Shown: positions 15,441 through 23,709 of the stretch, piece by piece
How positions within the stretch are numbered: position 1 is the stretch's first letter
Layout: the number at the start of each line of letters is the position of its first letter
Source: a bacterium UBP2_UBA5202
Lineage (GTDB): Bacteria > Edwardsbacteria > AC1 > EtOH8
Assembly (NCBI GenBank): GCA_002412795.1
Contig: DHVS01000039.1
Span: 1-42,259, forward strand
DNA length: 42,259 bases
Direction: 5' to 3'
The notes under the pieces: model-generated
Told to the model about the DNA's origin: nothing
The model's input: only the letters and a program-made list of their open reading frames with translations
The model's database searches: none
Translations under genes and position numbers: made by a program

Positions 15441-15824
15441 CTAACTTGGATCAGTTGTGGTCATGCAGCATTGCCGGGCTTCCCATAACAGCTTTTTGCC
15501 GCACGGGCAGGTGTGTTCTTTTATCTGTTCCTTAAGCCATTCCTCGGCTCCGAGATTATTTAGTCGCTGGATGTTGACGAAGGCCAGGGCATGGTGTTTA
15601 ATCCCGTCTTTGTAAAATTTCTCCAAAGTGGCACAGGGGAAATCGGCGCACTGACCGCAATGCAGAAGGTTTTTGCCCGCCGCGCAGGCTTTAGTGGGGC
15701 AGTCGGAGACTAATTTGTCCTCCACCCGGCAGCCCTGGCATTGGTATTCGCCTGAGTTTTCCTGGTAGTTCTTGCAGCCCCCGCAATAGAGCCCGCAGTA
15801 ACTGAGAAGCTTGTGTTTTTGCAT
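15441..15824 (-). CDS. DUF3795 cysteine-rich protein
   Basis: A 127-residue protein with the DUF3795 pattern: YCGLYCGGCKNY, YQCQGC, DCPTKACAAGKNLLHCGQCADFPC and the trailing CPCGKK. About fifteen cysteines suggest zinc or iron-sulfur binding. The family function is unknown. It is separated from the preceding metallopeptidase gene by about 60 bases on the same strand. It marks the left border of the A+T-rich defence island, whose first gene ends 65 bases away at 15890. Confidence 0.85.
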   Translation of the reverse strand: MQKHKLLSYCGLYCGGCKNYQENSGEYQCQGCRVEDKLVSDCPTKACAAGKNLLHCGQCADFPCATLEKFYKDGIKHHALAFVNIQRLNNLGAEEWLKEQIKEHTCPCGKKLLWEARQCCMTTTDPS

Positions 15825-15889
15825 TTAAATACGATAATGAAATGATAGGTAAAGTAAACCGAATGGTCGACTGTTTTATAAAACGATAT

Positions 15890-18178
15890 TTAACCCTTTA
15901 TTTTATTTGTTGCATATTTACTAATTGTGTCCGCTACCTCATTATATTTGTTAATTTGTGTGTTCATTTTCTTTTCCAACATAGTCAAATCATACAATTG
16001 ACTATTTTGAGGTTTTGGTATTTTTATGCGTGTAAGTTCACTATACGGTAAACTTGCCCTAGCAGATGAAATTGAATAATTCATAATTACCCGCATATAT
16101 CTTGAGTGCTTAAGTATTGATACAATATATGTAGGCGTTATATTTCTTGTTTTTAAACGTATAACAACATAAGCTGGGCTAGCCAAAGCACCATCTAAAT
16201 GCTTTGGGACAACACCTATACTACCGATATTAACCCGATATGGATTATATACAATATCTCCTGCCCTAACTATTTTATAGCACTGTGTAAATTCACACCC
16301 TTTTATTGTATCCCCTAAAAATATACCATTTTGTGACACTTCCACAATGCACCATTCCTTGTCCGGTTCTTCGGTCGGATTTATTTTAGTAATAACTTCC
16401 TCAATAATATTTTCATCTAAGCTTATAGTTTCACCCTTTATATTTGGTATATCTTCCATATAGTAAAACGGTCGCAGGTTCCAATTCCCGCTATTCTCTA
16501 TATCTTGCCGATCAACAATGTTTGCTTGCCCTTTTATGATCAATGGCGCATCTATATTGCTCAATAACACCTTAATATCGCTTTCACCAGTTATTGGCTT
16601 TCGTTTAGTATTTAATTCAAAACCATCATTGTGAATGACAAAATGGTTAACATGCTTAAAATTACCACCTTTTTTAAAATAAACAATATTTGTTTTTGTT
16701 GGTGTATAGGGCATAAACACACCCCTTGGTAAGGAAACAACTGTCAATTTTTCTGAGTGTTTAACAATCATTTCCCTTGTTTTGCCGATTACACCGTCTT
16801 CATATAAAAAACTTTCCGGAACAATAACAGCAGCCCTACCACCCGGCTTTAAAGCTTGCCATATATGTTGCATACATATTGAATCTGCATTTTCTGTTGG
16901 TATTGGGTACAAATGACCGAATTCTGTTTCTTGTGAATAGGGTATATTCGACAATATTATATCAAATTGTTCATTTTCATTTATAGGTTTTTCTAAACTG
17001 TCCATCTGTTTAACATTTGTATGCCCATCACCAAACAATATCATGTTCATGCGCGTTATTCGTGCCGTAGACGTAATTTCTCTTCCATGTAAAGCTTTTG
17101 TTTTAATCCAATTTAGATTTGCTGTTTTACTTGTATCTATACGTAACGTCAGGTATTTAAATGCCTCTAAAAGAAAACCACCTGTGCCGCAGAACGGGTC
17201 ATATATGGTTTCTCCATAAGTGGGCTTTACCATATTTACTACAGTCCTAACAATATGTCTGGGCGTAAAATATTCGCCTAAATCTTTGTTGCCATTGGTT
17301 ACTGTTTTCAAAAAATATTCGAAGGCATCACCCTTAACATCGGTGTCTGTTGCAGTTAAATTGATGGGATTAATCAGTTCTATTATAGGCTTTAACGTGC
17401 CTGCCTTTTTTATACTGAATGGCGTGTTAAAAATATCACCATATTCCAGTTTTAATTTTTTCCACACAGAATCACTAATAAAATCAAGTAGCGCTTGGTC
17501 ATCATTTTTGAATTTATTTACAAAGTTAGTCCACAAATAACGATCTTCAAATTTTCTATCTTCGCCTTTATGATCGCGTAATTTCTCAAATTCATCAATT
17601 AATTTTAAAAATAATATTTCGGCAAAAGCAGAAAATCGTTCATAACCATCACGCAAACCTTCCTTTCTTAACAATTTATTTACACTTTTAAAAATATCTG
17701 TAAGTTCTTCACGTGTAAAATTAATCCCTTTGGGTGCCGATAATATTTCAGCCCCTTCATGAATAAAACGCAACGCCGTTATTTGATCAACAAAATCTTG
17801 TAACTCCTCACCGTCTATCTTTAATGGTCTGCTTTGTAGTATATGTTTTGCTATTACAAAGGTGTCATTAAAGGCAAAGGCAAGTGGTGCTTGAATAGGT
17901 TTTGCATAACATTCAATTGCTTGCGACATAGCCTTATCCAAATCTTCACCCGGTTTTTTTGCTTCAATAACTGCTACCGGTATATTTGTCCCTGTTTCAT
18001 AGAGCACATAATCGGGTCGCCCTCTTTTAAATAGTTTGTTTTGTTCTTCTGTTTTTGCTTGTTCTTGAAAAACATTACAACGAGTATCTCTTTGATTTAT
18101 TACCCAACCTAAATTGAGTAAACGTCTATCTATTTGGCTTCTCGTATGCGCTTCAAGAGGGTTTCGTGTTTTTGCCAT
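15890..18178 (-). CDS. single-chain restriction-modification enzyme (HsdR_N nuclease + HsdM methylase + target-recognition domain)
   Basis: A 762-residue fusion. Residues 1-110 carry an HSDR_N-like PD-(D/E)xK nuclease with Asp56 (RPDYVLY) and Glu72-x-Lys74 (VIEAKKP). Residues 150-290 resemble the HsdM N-terminal helical domain. The N6-adenine methylase follows, with SAM motif DPFCGTGGF at 327-335, EYFTPRHIV, and catalytic motif NIPY (411-414, where NPPY/F is usual). From about 560 to the end there is one HsdS-like target-recognition domain with a coiled-coil tail. No helicase motor is present, so it resembles Type IIG enzymes more than Type I. It is markedly A+T-rich relative to flanks, which suggests transfer. 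Confidence 0.85.
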   Translation of the reverse strand: MAKTRNPLEAHTRSQIDRRLLNLGWVINQRDTRCNVFQEQAKTEEQNKLFKRGRPDYVLYETGTNIPVAVIEAKKPGEDLDKAMSQAIECYAKPIQAPLAFAFNDTFVIAKHILQSRPLKIDGEELQDFVDQITALRFIHEGAEILSAPKGINFTREELTDIFKSVNKLLRKEGLRDGYERFSAFAEILFLKLIDEFEKLRDHKGEDRKFEDRYLWTNFVNKFKNDDQALLDFISDSVWKKLKLEYGDIFNTPFSIKKAGTLKPIIELINPINLTATDTDVKGDAFEYFLKTVTNGNKDLGEYFTPRHIVRTVVNMVKPTYGETIYDPFCGTGGFLLEAFKYLTLRIDTSKTANLNWIKTKALHGREITSTARITRMNMILFGDGHTNVKQMDSLEKPINENEQFDIILSNIPYSQETEFGHLYPIPTENADSICMQHIWQALKPGGRAAVIVPESFLYEDGVIGKTREMIVKHSEKLTVVSLPRGVFMPYTPTKTNIVYFKKGGNFKHVNHFVIHNDGFELNTKRKPITGESDIKVLLSNIDAPLIIKGQANIVDRQDIENSGNWNLRPFYYMEDIPNIKGETISLDENIIEEVITKINPTEEPDKEWCIVEVSQNGIFLGDTIKGCEFTQCYKIVRAGDIVYNPYRVNIGSIGVVPKHLDGALASPAYVVIRLKTRNITPTYIVSILKHSRYMRVIMNYSISSARASLPYSELTRIKIPKPQNSQLYDLTMLEKKMNTQINKYNEVADTISKYATNKIKG

Positions 18179-18290
18179 TTTAGTTTAAGACTCCTTATAT
18201 TTGAAGCCAAAGGGTGCTGTAAATTCTGAAACTCTGCAAAACTAACAAATTTTTCATTAATTTTGATCGTTTTGCTATCATTTTAACCAA

Positions 18291-18479
18291 TTTTGCTTGC
18301 AATCTTGCCTACTTTGCTTGCAATCTTGGCTATTTTGCTTGCAATCTTGACTACTTTGCTTGCAATCCCGGCTACTTTGCTTGCAATCCAGGCTATTTTG
18401 CTTGCAATCTCGGCTACTTTGCTTGCAACCTTGGCGAGATTGCAGCCAATCTTGACGATATTGACTGCAATCCCGCCGT
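18291..18479. repeat. 21-bp tandem minisatellite, about nine units
   Basis: Nine consecutive 21-base units start with TTTTGCTTGCAATC or CTTTGCTTGCAATC. The first seven are near-identical, varying mainly at positions 15-17; the last two are degraded. Because the unit is a multiple of three with no stop codon, both strands are open through it. The minus strand would read (K-I/V-A-x-I-A-S)n and the plus strand a Leu/Ala/Ile-rich string. I see no start codon with a ribosome site on the minus strand. The remainder of 18179-18564 holds nothing else I can identify. Confidence 0.9.
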
Positions 18480-18564
18480 TTTAGCCTGCAAAATAGCCCC
18501 GTTTACCTACAATTGTTGTCAAAATGTTAAATATCAGGGTTTTTTAGTGTCCAAAAGCCGTTTT

Positions 18565-18912
18565 TTAGGCGGTTTTCTTCTTCCGCCCGCCGCCTTGTTG
18601 CCGCCGGGAGAAGCCGTATCTCTGTAATTCCGGCCCGGACTTGCCGTAAACCGACTCCAGATAGCTTACCATCTTGGCTCCAATGGTCCTGGCTTCTTTA
18701 TCCTTAAGCTTTAGTTCCTTGGAAACGGTATGCAGCTCGGCCTTAGCCTTCTCCTGCCGGTCGTCTAGCTTGCGCAGCACGGGTAGAATTTTGGCAATGT
18801 CGGTGGCGTACCTTTTCTGCACCGCATCGCCGGTGGAACTTTTAAGCCCGCCCATAGATGCCTCCAAGAAATTGATCAGGTCAGCAAAGCTTGTCCCAAT
18901 TCGCGTGGCCAT
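18565..18912 (-). CDS. hypothetical helical protein with basic C-terminus
   Basis: A 115-residue protein predicted to be largely helical (about 15-95), with a charged stretch KAKAELHTVSKELKLKDKEART typical of a coiled coil. It ends in YGFSRRQQGGGRKKKTA, a basic tail that could bind nucleic acid. AGGAGG lies shortly before the ATG at 18912, and the base composition is G+C-rich like the core genome, unlike the genes on both sides. I do not recognise the family with confidence; it recalls short bacterial proteins ending in a YGF...R/K-rich tail. Function unknown. Confidence 0.7.
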   Translation of the reverse strand: MATRIGTSFADLINFLEASMGGLKSSTGDAVQKRYATDIAKILPVLRKLDDRQEKAKAELHTVSKELKLKDKEARTIGAKMVSYLESVYGKSGPELQRYGFSRRQQGGGRKKKTA

Positions 18913-18979
18913 GATGGTACCTCCTAAAAGTTAATGGTTGGGTTACCGGGGATTTTTTATTTATCTTCAACTGCATTAC

Positions 18980-19669
18980 TTAACGTAAAATTTCATCAAT
19001 GGTTGATACAAATTGTTTTAGTCTTTTTACCCGGCCTACCGTGCTAAGGTATAAATCATCATACGCGATTGCGTTGACAGTCCGCTCAGCTTTATTTTTT
19101 GTTTTTTCATACGATTTACCTACTAATTTGTAGATATTGTGTAGCTCTATCGCAGGAGATTCTATTCCTTCCACATCAATAGTTTCAACATCATAACCTC
19201 TGTTTTGATTTATAATTTCATTAGTTAACCGATTGTCAATTTTACTAAAATGTTTATATTCCGCTATGAACCAAGCTTCAATTTCTCTAATTGCAAAACA
19301 TAATTTTACTTTTTCAGGCAAGCCATCATTTATGGTATCTTCAAATTTTTGTGTTTCTGCAATAGGTATAGGATACAGATCACGTAATCCAATTATATTT
19401 TCATAATTCTCAATTATCATTCTATCATATGCTTCAAGTATGTCTGACCTCACACATGATACCAAACCACCACCTCTACAGTCTTTAATTAACACATAAT
19501 ACCTCTTGTCTTCATTTGGTTCAAAACCTTTTAATACAGTAAATTCGTTTTTGTTTGTTTTCCTCTCAACGCTAATCGTGATATTGTGTTCATGGGCAAT
19601 TTCAGTTAATAACTTTTCTACAAATATTTGCTCTGTTTGGCCCTCGACAAATATGGCTATCTTTTTCAT
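18980..19669 (-). CDS. Toprim-like DUF4276-type protein, partner of the adjacent ATPase
   Basis: A 229-residue protein beginning IAIFVEGQTEQIFVEKLL, the glutamate-bearing first motif of Toprim-fold proteins (Glu9). LIKDCRGG (Asp63) and AIREIEAWFIAE (128-136) match DUF4276/OLD-type accessory nucleases. The canonical Toprim DxD is not obvious: the segment reads D-C-R, so nuclease activity is uncertain. Its ATG overlaps the ATPase stop (ATGA), so the two are translationally coupled. ATPase plus Toprim-like pairs are known in phage defence (for example AriA/AriB of PARIS and OLD-family systems). That role here is inferred from gene pairing and A+T-rich island context. Confidence 0.68.
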   Translation of the reverse strand: MKKIAIFVEGQTEQIFVEKLLTEIAHEHNITISVERKTNKNEFTVLKGFEPNEDKRYYVLIKDCRGGGLVSCVRSDILEAYDRMIIENYENIIGLRDLYPIPIAETQKFEDTINDGLPEKVKLCFAIREIEAWFIAEYKHFSKIDNRLTNEIINQNRGYDVETIDVEGIESPAIELHNIYKLVGKSYEKTKNKAERTVNAIAYDDLYLSTVGRVKRLKQFVSTIDEILR

Positions 19670-20829
19670 TTTTCTTCAAGGCCCTTTAAATAAAAGTCCG
19701 TCTTGAAAAAATCAAAATTTGTTAAACCAGTGTACTTAAATTCATCAAATATCTTCTTTGAATTTATATAATTAAATATTTTACACCTTTGAGCGTTTGA
19801 ACCATCTCTTTGCAATACAGACCAGTACTCAATAGGCACTGCATTCATCACATGCCTATCATTCGTTGTCATTACCAATTGAATATTATTTTTTTCAACT
19901 TTATCAATAATAAGTTTTATTAATGCAACAGACCTTTCATAATCAAGCCCTTCACCAATATCATCAATTAAAATAAGTTTTACTTTCTCCTCCATTATCA
20001 AGTAATTCATCTGTATAATTAAAGAAAAGGCACGGGACATGCCGCTTGACATTTCACCCTGTAGAATATTTTTCTTAATTTCACTTTCTTTTACTGCTAT
20101 TACTTCCAGGGCTTGAATATCTTTAAACTGCGGCAATAATATATTTGGTGTAGCGGGGATGACTGTTGTATATGCTTTCTCAATATTATAACCCACTGTG
20201 TGCATGTCAGCAATAATTGCTTTCTCAAAGGGTTTCTTGTGTTTATTAATACCTTCTTGAAATATATCAATGATAAATCTTTGGTCTTTTATATCAAACA
20301 AGACATGCGCTTCTTTTTTTGCAGATAGTTTTGCAGTACGGCCTGTATCTGCACTAAAATCACAAGTAAATGTAGTATTGCCCCATGTGTACAATTTTTC
20401 AAAAAACGGGTGTTGTATTTCATCTCGCCTGGATACACATGCTAGTTGATTCTCTGGTAATTGGAAATCTATTTGTTCTTCTAACTTTACAGCCTTAATC
20501 TTACCTATACCACCTCTACCCCTTTTTAAAAGCATCTCATCATTAATCATCAATTCTTCACGGAATATTTTTGCATCTTCGTAGTTTAAAATATATTCAA
20601 TTTTATTATCGTCATCACTATACAAAACGTCATAATATCCTGAACTATAATTGAATTTCATTTCACCAGCAATTAATTTTGCGAAATTACCGAGCAATCT
20701 AATTGTCCTTGATTTACCAGTAGCGTTTTTACCAACAATTAAATTGATTTTACCAAGTGGAAATTCTTCTAACACCCATTCACCATCTTTTTTAGGGTGT
20801 TCATTATATTTGATAATTTTTAGTATCAT
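19666..20829 (-). CDS. ABC/AAA15-type ATPase of a putative two-gene defence system
   Basis: A 387-residue ABC-class ATPase of the SMC/RecF/AAA15 type. Walker A GKNATGKS is at 33-40, a degenerate signature MSSGMSRA at 260-267, Walker B LILIDD at 285-290 (Asp where the catalytic Glu is usual) and D-loop GEGLD. MTTNDRHV occupies the position of the switch histidine loop. Between the halves lies a roughly 200-residue insertion with no coiled coil. It is 24 bases downstream of guaB on the same strand and may be read from guaB transcripts. Together with the Toprim-like gene it resembles PARIS/OLD-type sensors. Strongly A+T-rich. Confidence 0.75.
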   Translation of the reverse strand: MILKIIKYNEHPKKDGEWVLEEFPLGKINLIVGKNATGKSRTIRLLGNFAKLIAGEMKFNYSSGYYDVLYSDDDNKIEYILNYEDAKIFREELMINDEMLLKRGRGGIGKIKAVKLEEQIDFQLPENQLACVSRRDEIQHPFFEKLYTWGNTTFTCDFSADTGRTAKLSAKKEAHVLFDIKDQRFIIDIFQEGINKHKKPFEKAIIADMHTVGYNIEKAYTTVIPATPNILLPQFKDIQALEVIAVKESEIKKNILQGEMSSGMSRAFSLIIQMNYLIMEEKVKLILIDDIGEGLDYERSVALIKLIIDKVEKNNIQLVMTTNDRHVMNAVPIEYWSVLQRDGSNAQRCKIFNYINSKKIFDEFKYTGLTNFDFFKTDFYLKGLEEK

Positions 20830-20853
20830 TACTTTATCCTTTTTAGTTTGTTA

Positions 20854-22329
20854 TTAGCCACGGTCAACTTCGTAATTCGGCGCTTCCTTGGTGATCACCA
20901 CATCGTGCACGTGGCTCTCCCTTAAACCCGCATTGGTGATCTTGACGAAAGTGGCCTTCAGCTGGAGTTCCCTGAGACTGGCCGCCCCGCAGTACCCCAT
21001 GCCGCTGCGCAGGCCGCCCATCAGCTGGTAGACCGCGTCGGCCAGCGAGCCCTTGTAGGGCACCCGGCCCTCGATCCCCTCGGGCACGAACTTCTTGCCC
21101 TCGGCTCCCCCGCCCTCTTGGAAATAGCGGTCGGCGCTGCCCTTGCGCATGGCTCCCAGCGAGCCCATGCCCCGGTAGACCTTGTAGCTGCGGCCGGCCA
21201 ATAAGATTGTCTCGCCCGGGCTTTCCTCCACCCCGGCGAACAGGTTGCCGATCATCACGCAGTCGGCCCCGGCCGCCAGGGCCTTGACCACGTCGCCGGA
21301 GTACTTGATGCCGCCGTCGGCGATCACCGGCACCTTGGCCTTGCGGGCCACCGCCGCGCAGTCCATCACCGCGGTCAGCTGGGGCACGCCCACTCCGGCC
21401 ACGATCCTGGTGGTGCAGATGGAGCCCGGCCCGATGCCGACCTTGACGGCGTCCACCCCCAGCTTGATCAGGGCCCGGGTGGCTTCGGGGGTGGCCACGT
21501 TGCCGGCCACTATGTCGGTGTTCTTGAATTTATCCCGCACCTTTTTCACCGCGTTCAGCACCCCCTGGGAATGCCCGTGGGCGGTGTCTATCACCAAAGC
21601 GTCAACCCCGGCCGAGACCAGCCCCTCGGCCCGTTCCAGGAAGTCCCCGGAGACGCCGATGGCGGCAGCGGCCCTTAGGCGCCCCTGGCTGTCCTTGCAG
21701 GCGTTGGGAAAATTATTGCGCTTCATCACGTCCTTCAAAGTGAACAGGCCCCGCAGCATCCCCTTCTTGTCCACGATGGGAAGTTTTTCCAGCTTGTGCT
21801 GGCGCAGCATTCTGCTGGCTTCTTCTATGGAGGTGCCCAGGGGCGCGGTGATCAGTTTTTCGCATGTCATGGTCAGCGCGATCTTCTGGCTGAGGTCGCT
21901 TTCAAAGATGATGTCCCGGTTGGTGATGATTCCCACCAGCCTTCCGTCCTTGTCGGCGATGGGGATGCCCGAGATGGAGTATTCCTTCATCAGCCTCACC
22001 GCGTCCATCAGCCGGTGTTCCGGGGTCAAAGCTATGGGCTTGGAGATCATCCCGCTTTCGGAGCGCTTGACCCGCTCCACTTCCTGGGCCTGCTCGTGGA
22101 TGGGCAGGTTCTTGTGGATCACCCCCAGGCCGCCGTGGCGGGCCAGGGCGATGGCCATCTGGTGCTCGGTCACCGTGTCCATGGCCGATGAGGCCAGCGG
22201 GATGTTTAGCTTGATCCGCCGGGAGAACCTGGTGGTCAGATCGGCTTCTTGGGGCAGCACCTGGGAATGCTGGGGAACCAGCAGCACGTCGTCAAAGGTC
22301 AACCCCTCGCCTTTATACCATTTGGGCAT
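20854..22329 (-). CDS. guaB: inosine-5'-monophosphate dehydrogenase
   Basis: A 491-residue enzyme that oxidises IMP to XMP with NAD, the committed step to GMP. The catalytic loop GPGSICTTRIVAGVG carries Cys305. Two CBS domains occupy about 95-210 (ISKPIALTPEHRLMDAVRLM and TAPLGTSIEEASRML) and should bind purine nucleotides. The flap region with GRVPYKG is present. GGAGG precedes the ATG. The right-hand intergenic region up to dapF is filled by a dispersed repeat. The defence ATPase gene follows its stop almost directly. Confidence 0.98.
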   Translation of the reverse strand: MPKWYKGEGLTFDDVLLVPQHSQVLPQEADLTTRFSRRIKLNIPLASSAMDTVTEHQMAIALARHGGLGVIHKNLPIHEQAQEVERVKRSESGMISKPIALTPEHRLMDAVRLMKEYSISGIPIADKDGRLVGIITNRDIIFESDLSQKIALTMTCEKLITAPLGTSIEEASRMLRQHKLEKLPIVDKKGMLRGLFTLKDVMKRNNFPNACKDSQGRLRAAAAIGVSGDFLERAEGLVSAGVDALVIDTAHGHSQGVLNAVKKVRDKFKNTDIVAGNVATPEATRALIKLGVDAVKVGIGPGSICTTRIVAGVGVPQLTAVMDCAAVARKAKVPVIADGGIKYSGDVVKALAAGADCVMIGNLFAGVEESPGETILLAGRSYKVYRGMGSLGAMRKGSADRYFQEGGGAEGKKFVPEGIEGRVPYKGSLADAVYQLMGGLRSGMGYCGAASLRELQLKATFVKITNAGLRESHVHDVVITKEAPNYEVDRG

Positions 22330-22339
22330 AACACCTCCA

Positions 22340-22508
22340 TCCTAAAATACTAGCAATTAAAATATGATTTATCTTGGTCAATTTCTAAATCCCAATATCG
22401 AAACTCTAAACAAATTCCAATCAATACACTCACCAAATCTTAAACAGTTTAGAGCATTATGATTTGGTCCATTTGTATTTGTTTAGGATTTAGAACTTAG
22501 TGCTTAGA
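22340..22508. repeat. dispersed inverted repeat between dapF and guaB
   Basis: TTTCTAAATCCCAATATCG, AAACAAATTCCAATCAA, AATCTTAAACAGTTTAGAGC and TTTGTTTAGGATTTAGAACTTAG form imperfect inverted arms. This style of TCTAAATCC...GGATTTAGA element fills the whole spacer; no gene or riboswitch is visible. Confidence 0.55.
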
Positions 22509-22511
22509 TAT

Positions 22512-23321
22512 TTATCCGGCGGCTTCCAGCCAGTCCCCTTTGAACACCAATCGGACCGCTCCCTCCAAAAATACTTCGGTGATCCGGTCCTCTTCTTTCC
22601 TGAAATGCACGGTCAGGGTCTCGCCCCCGTGGGTCAGGCATTCCACCGGAGAGACTGCCCGGCCCTGGAGGCCGGAGATAACCGCGGCCGCGGTGGACCC
22701 GGTGCCGCAGGCCAGTGTCTCGTCCTCCACTCCGCGCTCGTAGGTCCGGATGCTGAGATGGTGCTGGTCCGTCAGCTCGATGAAATTGGCGTTGGTCCCG
22801 GCCGGTTCAAACAGCTCATGGTGACTGACCTTGCGTCCGGTCTCCACCACCGGAAAATCCTGCAGCTCCATCACCGGGATGACCACGTGGGGCACTCCGG
22901 TATCGGCGAAGGAAGCCGCATAGCCCTTGGAGCCAAGGTCCAGGACGAAGTTAAGCCGGAAGTCCGCAGGATCCTTCATCGAAAGCTTGACCCGGTTGCC
23001 AAAAACCTCTGCCCTGTGCAGGCCGTCCCCGGCCTCGAATTTCATCTTGTCCGGTACCGCCCCTATGTTATGGGCGAACCAGGCTATGCATCTGCCCCCG
23101 TTGCCGCAGAAACTGACCTCGCCCCCATCGGCGTTAAGGTAGCGCATCCTGAAATCGGCATTGGAGGAAGTTTCCAGCAATAATACCCCGTCCGCCCCCA
23201 CCCCGTTGCGGCGGTGGCAGAGCTTGGCGACCAGTTTAGGGAGTCCTTCCCCGATAATGTTCTTCCGGTTGTCCAGCAGCACAAAGTCGTTGCCGGTCCC
23301 GGACATTTTGTAAAAGTTCAT
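22512..23321 (-). CDS. dapF: diaminopimelate epimerase
   Basis: A 269-residue PLP-independent racemase converting LL- to meso-diaminopimelate, the next step after DapL. The two catalytic cysteines are Cys72 in FCGNGGRC and Cys205 in ETLACGTGSTAA; the N-terminal MSGTGNDFV is also typical. It lies about 8 kb from the main lysine operon, in a different transcription unit downstream of argF and a small membrane-protein gene. Confidence 0.97.
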   Translation of the reverse strand: MNFYKMSGTGNDFVLLDNRKNIIGEGLPKLVAKLCHRRNGVGADGVLLLETSSNADFRMRYLNADGGEVSFCGNGGRCIAWFAHNIGAVPDKMKFEAGDGLHRAEVFGNRVKLSMKDPADFRLNFVLDLGSKGYAASFADTGVPHVVIPVMELQDFPVVETGRKVSHHELFEPAGTNANFIELTDQHHLSIRTYERGVEDETLACGTGSTAAAVISGLQGRAVSPVECLTHGGETLTVHFRKEEDRITEVFLEGAVRLVFKGDWLEAAG

Positions 23322-23418
23322 TTTGCCCGAATACTGAAGTTTGGAGATTGAATCTTGAATACATCAGGAATCGCACAACTTCGGTATTCAATGTTCAGCA
23401 TTCTATGTTCGTTGGTTG

Positions 23419-23640
23419 TTACTTGACCTTGAGCACATCCACCAGCTGGTCGAATTTGGCCAACAGCTCCAGCATCTGGTTATCCTTCTTGGTCTTGTTG
23501 TCCAGCTCGCTCTGGTAATACTCGGCGGCCTTTTTGAAGAATTTGATGCTGAAATAGGTCCAGACCAGGGCCACGGCCAGCACAATCAGCATGACAAATC
23601 CATAGACCGCCCAGAACGCCGTTCCGCATGATCCCATCAT
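23419..23640 (-). CDS. small single-span membrane protein with coiled-coil tail
   Basis: A 73-residue protein starting MMGSCGTAFW, with AGGAAGG about 6 bases upstream of the tandem ATG codons. One transmembrane helix (about residues 8-30: AVYGFVMLIVLAVALVWTYF) is followed by a charged helix AAEYYQSELDNKTKKDNQMLELLAKFDQLVDVLKV, suited to a coiled coil. The tail is probably cytoplasmic. I do not recognise a family. It lies between argF and dapF in the same direction, after a stable hairpin. Confidence 0.65.
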   Translation of the reverse strand: MMGSCGTAFWAVYGFVMLIVLAVALVWTYFSIKFFKKAAEYYQSELDNKTKKDNQMLELLAKFDQLVDVLKVK

Positions 23641-23666
23641 AATAGACCTTCCTTTCCCTGTTATTA

Positions 23667-23693
23667 TGCCACCCCAAGGTTTTCGGGGTGGCA
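23667..23693. terminator. stable hairpin between argF and the small membrane-protein gene
   Basis: A 9-bp perfect stem TGCCACCCC/GGGGTGGCA encloses a 9-base loop. It has no clear U-tract on either side, so it may be a weak terminator or a transcript-stabilising hairpin. Confidence 0.5.
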
Positions 23694-23709
23694 CGATAAC
23701 GCTGTTAAA

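Noticed and set aside
18293..18484. Plus-strand Leu/Ala/Ile-rich 63-residue frame that looks like a transmembrane peptide
   Set aside because: It is a direct translation of the 21-bp tandem repeat. There is no ribosome site, and the opposite strand is equally open.
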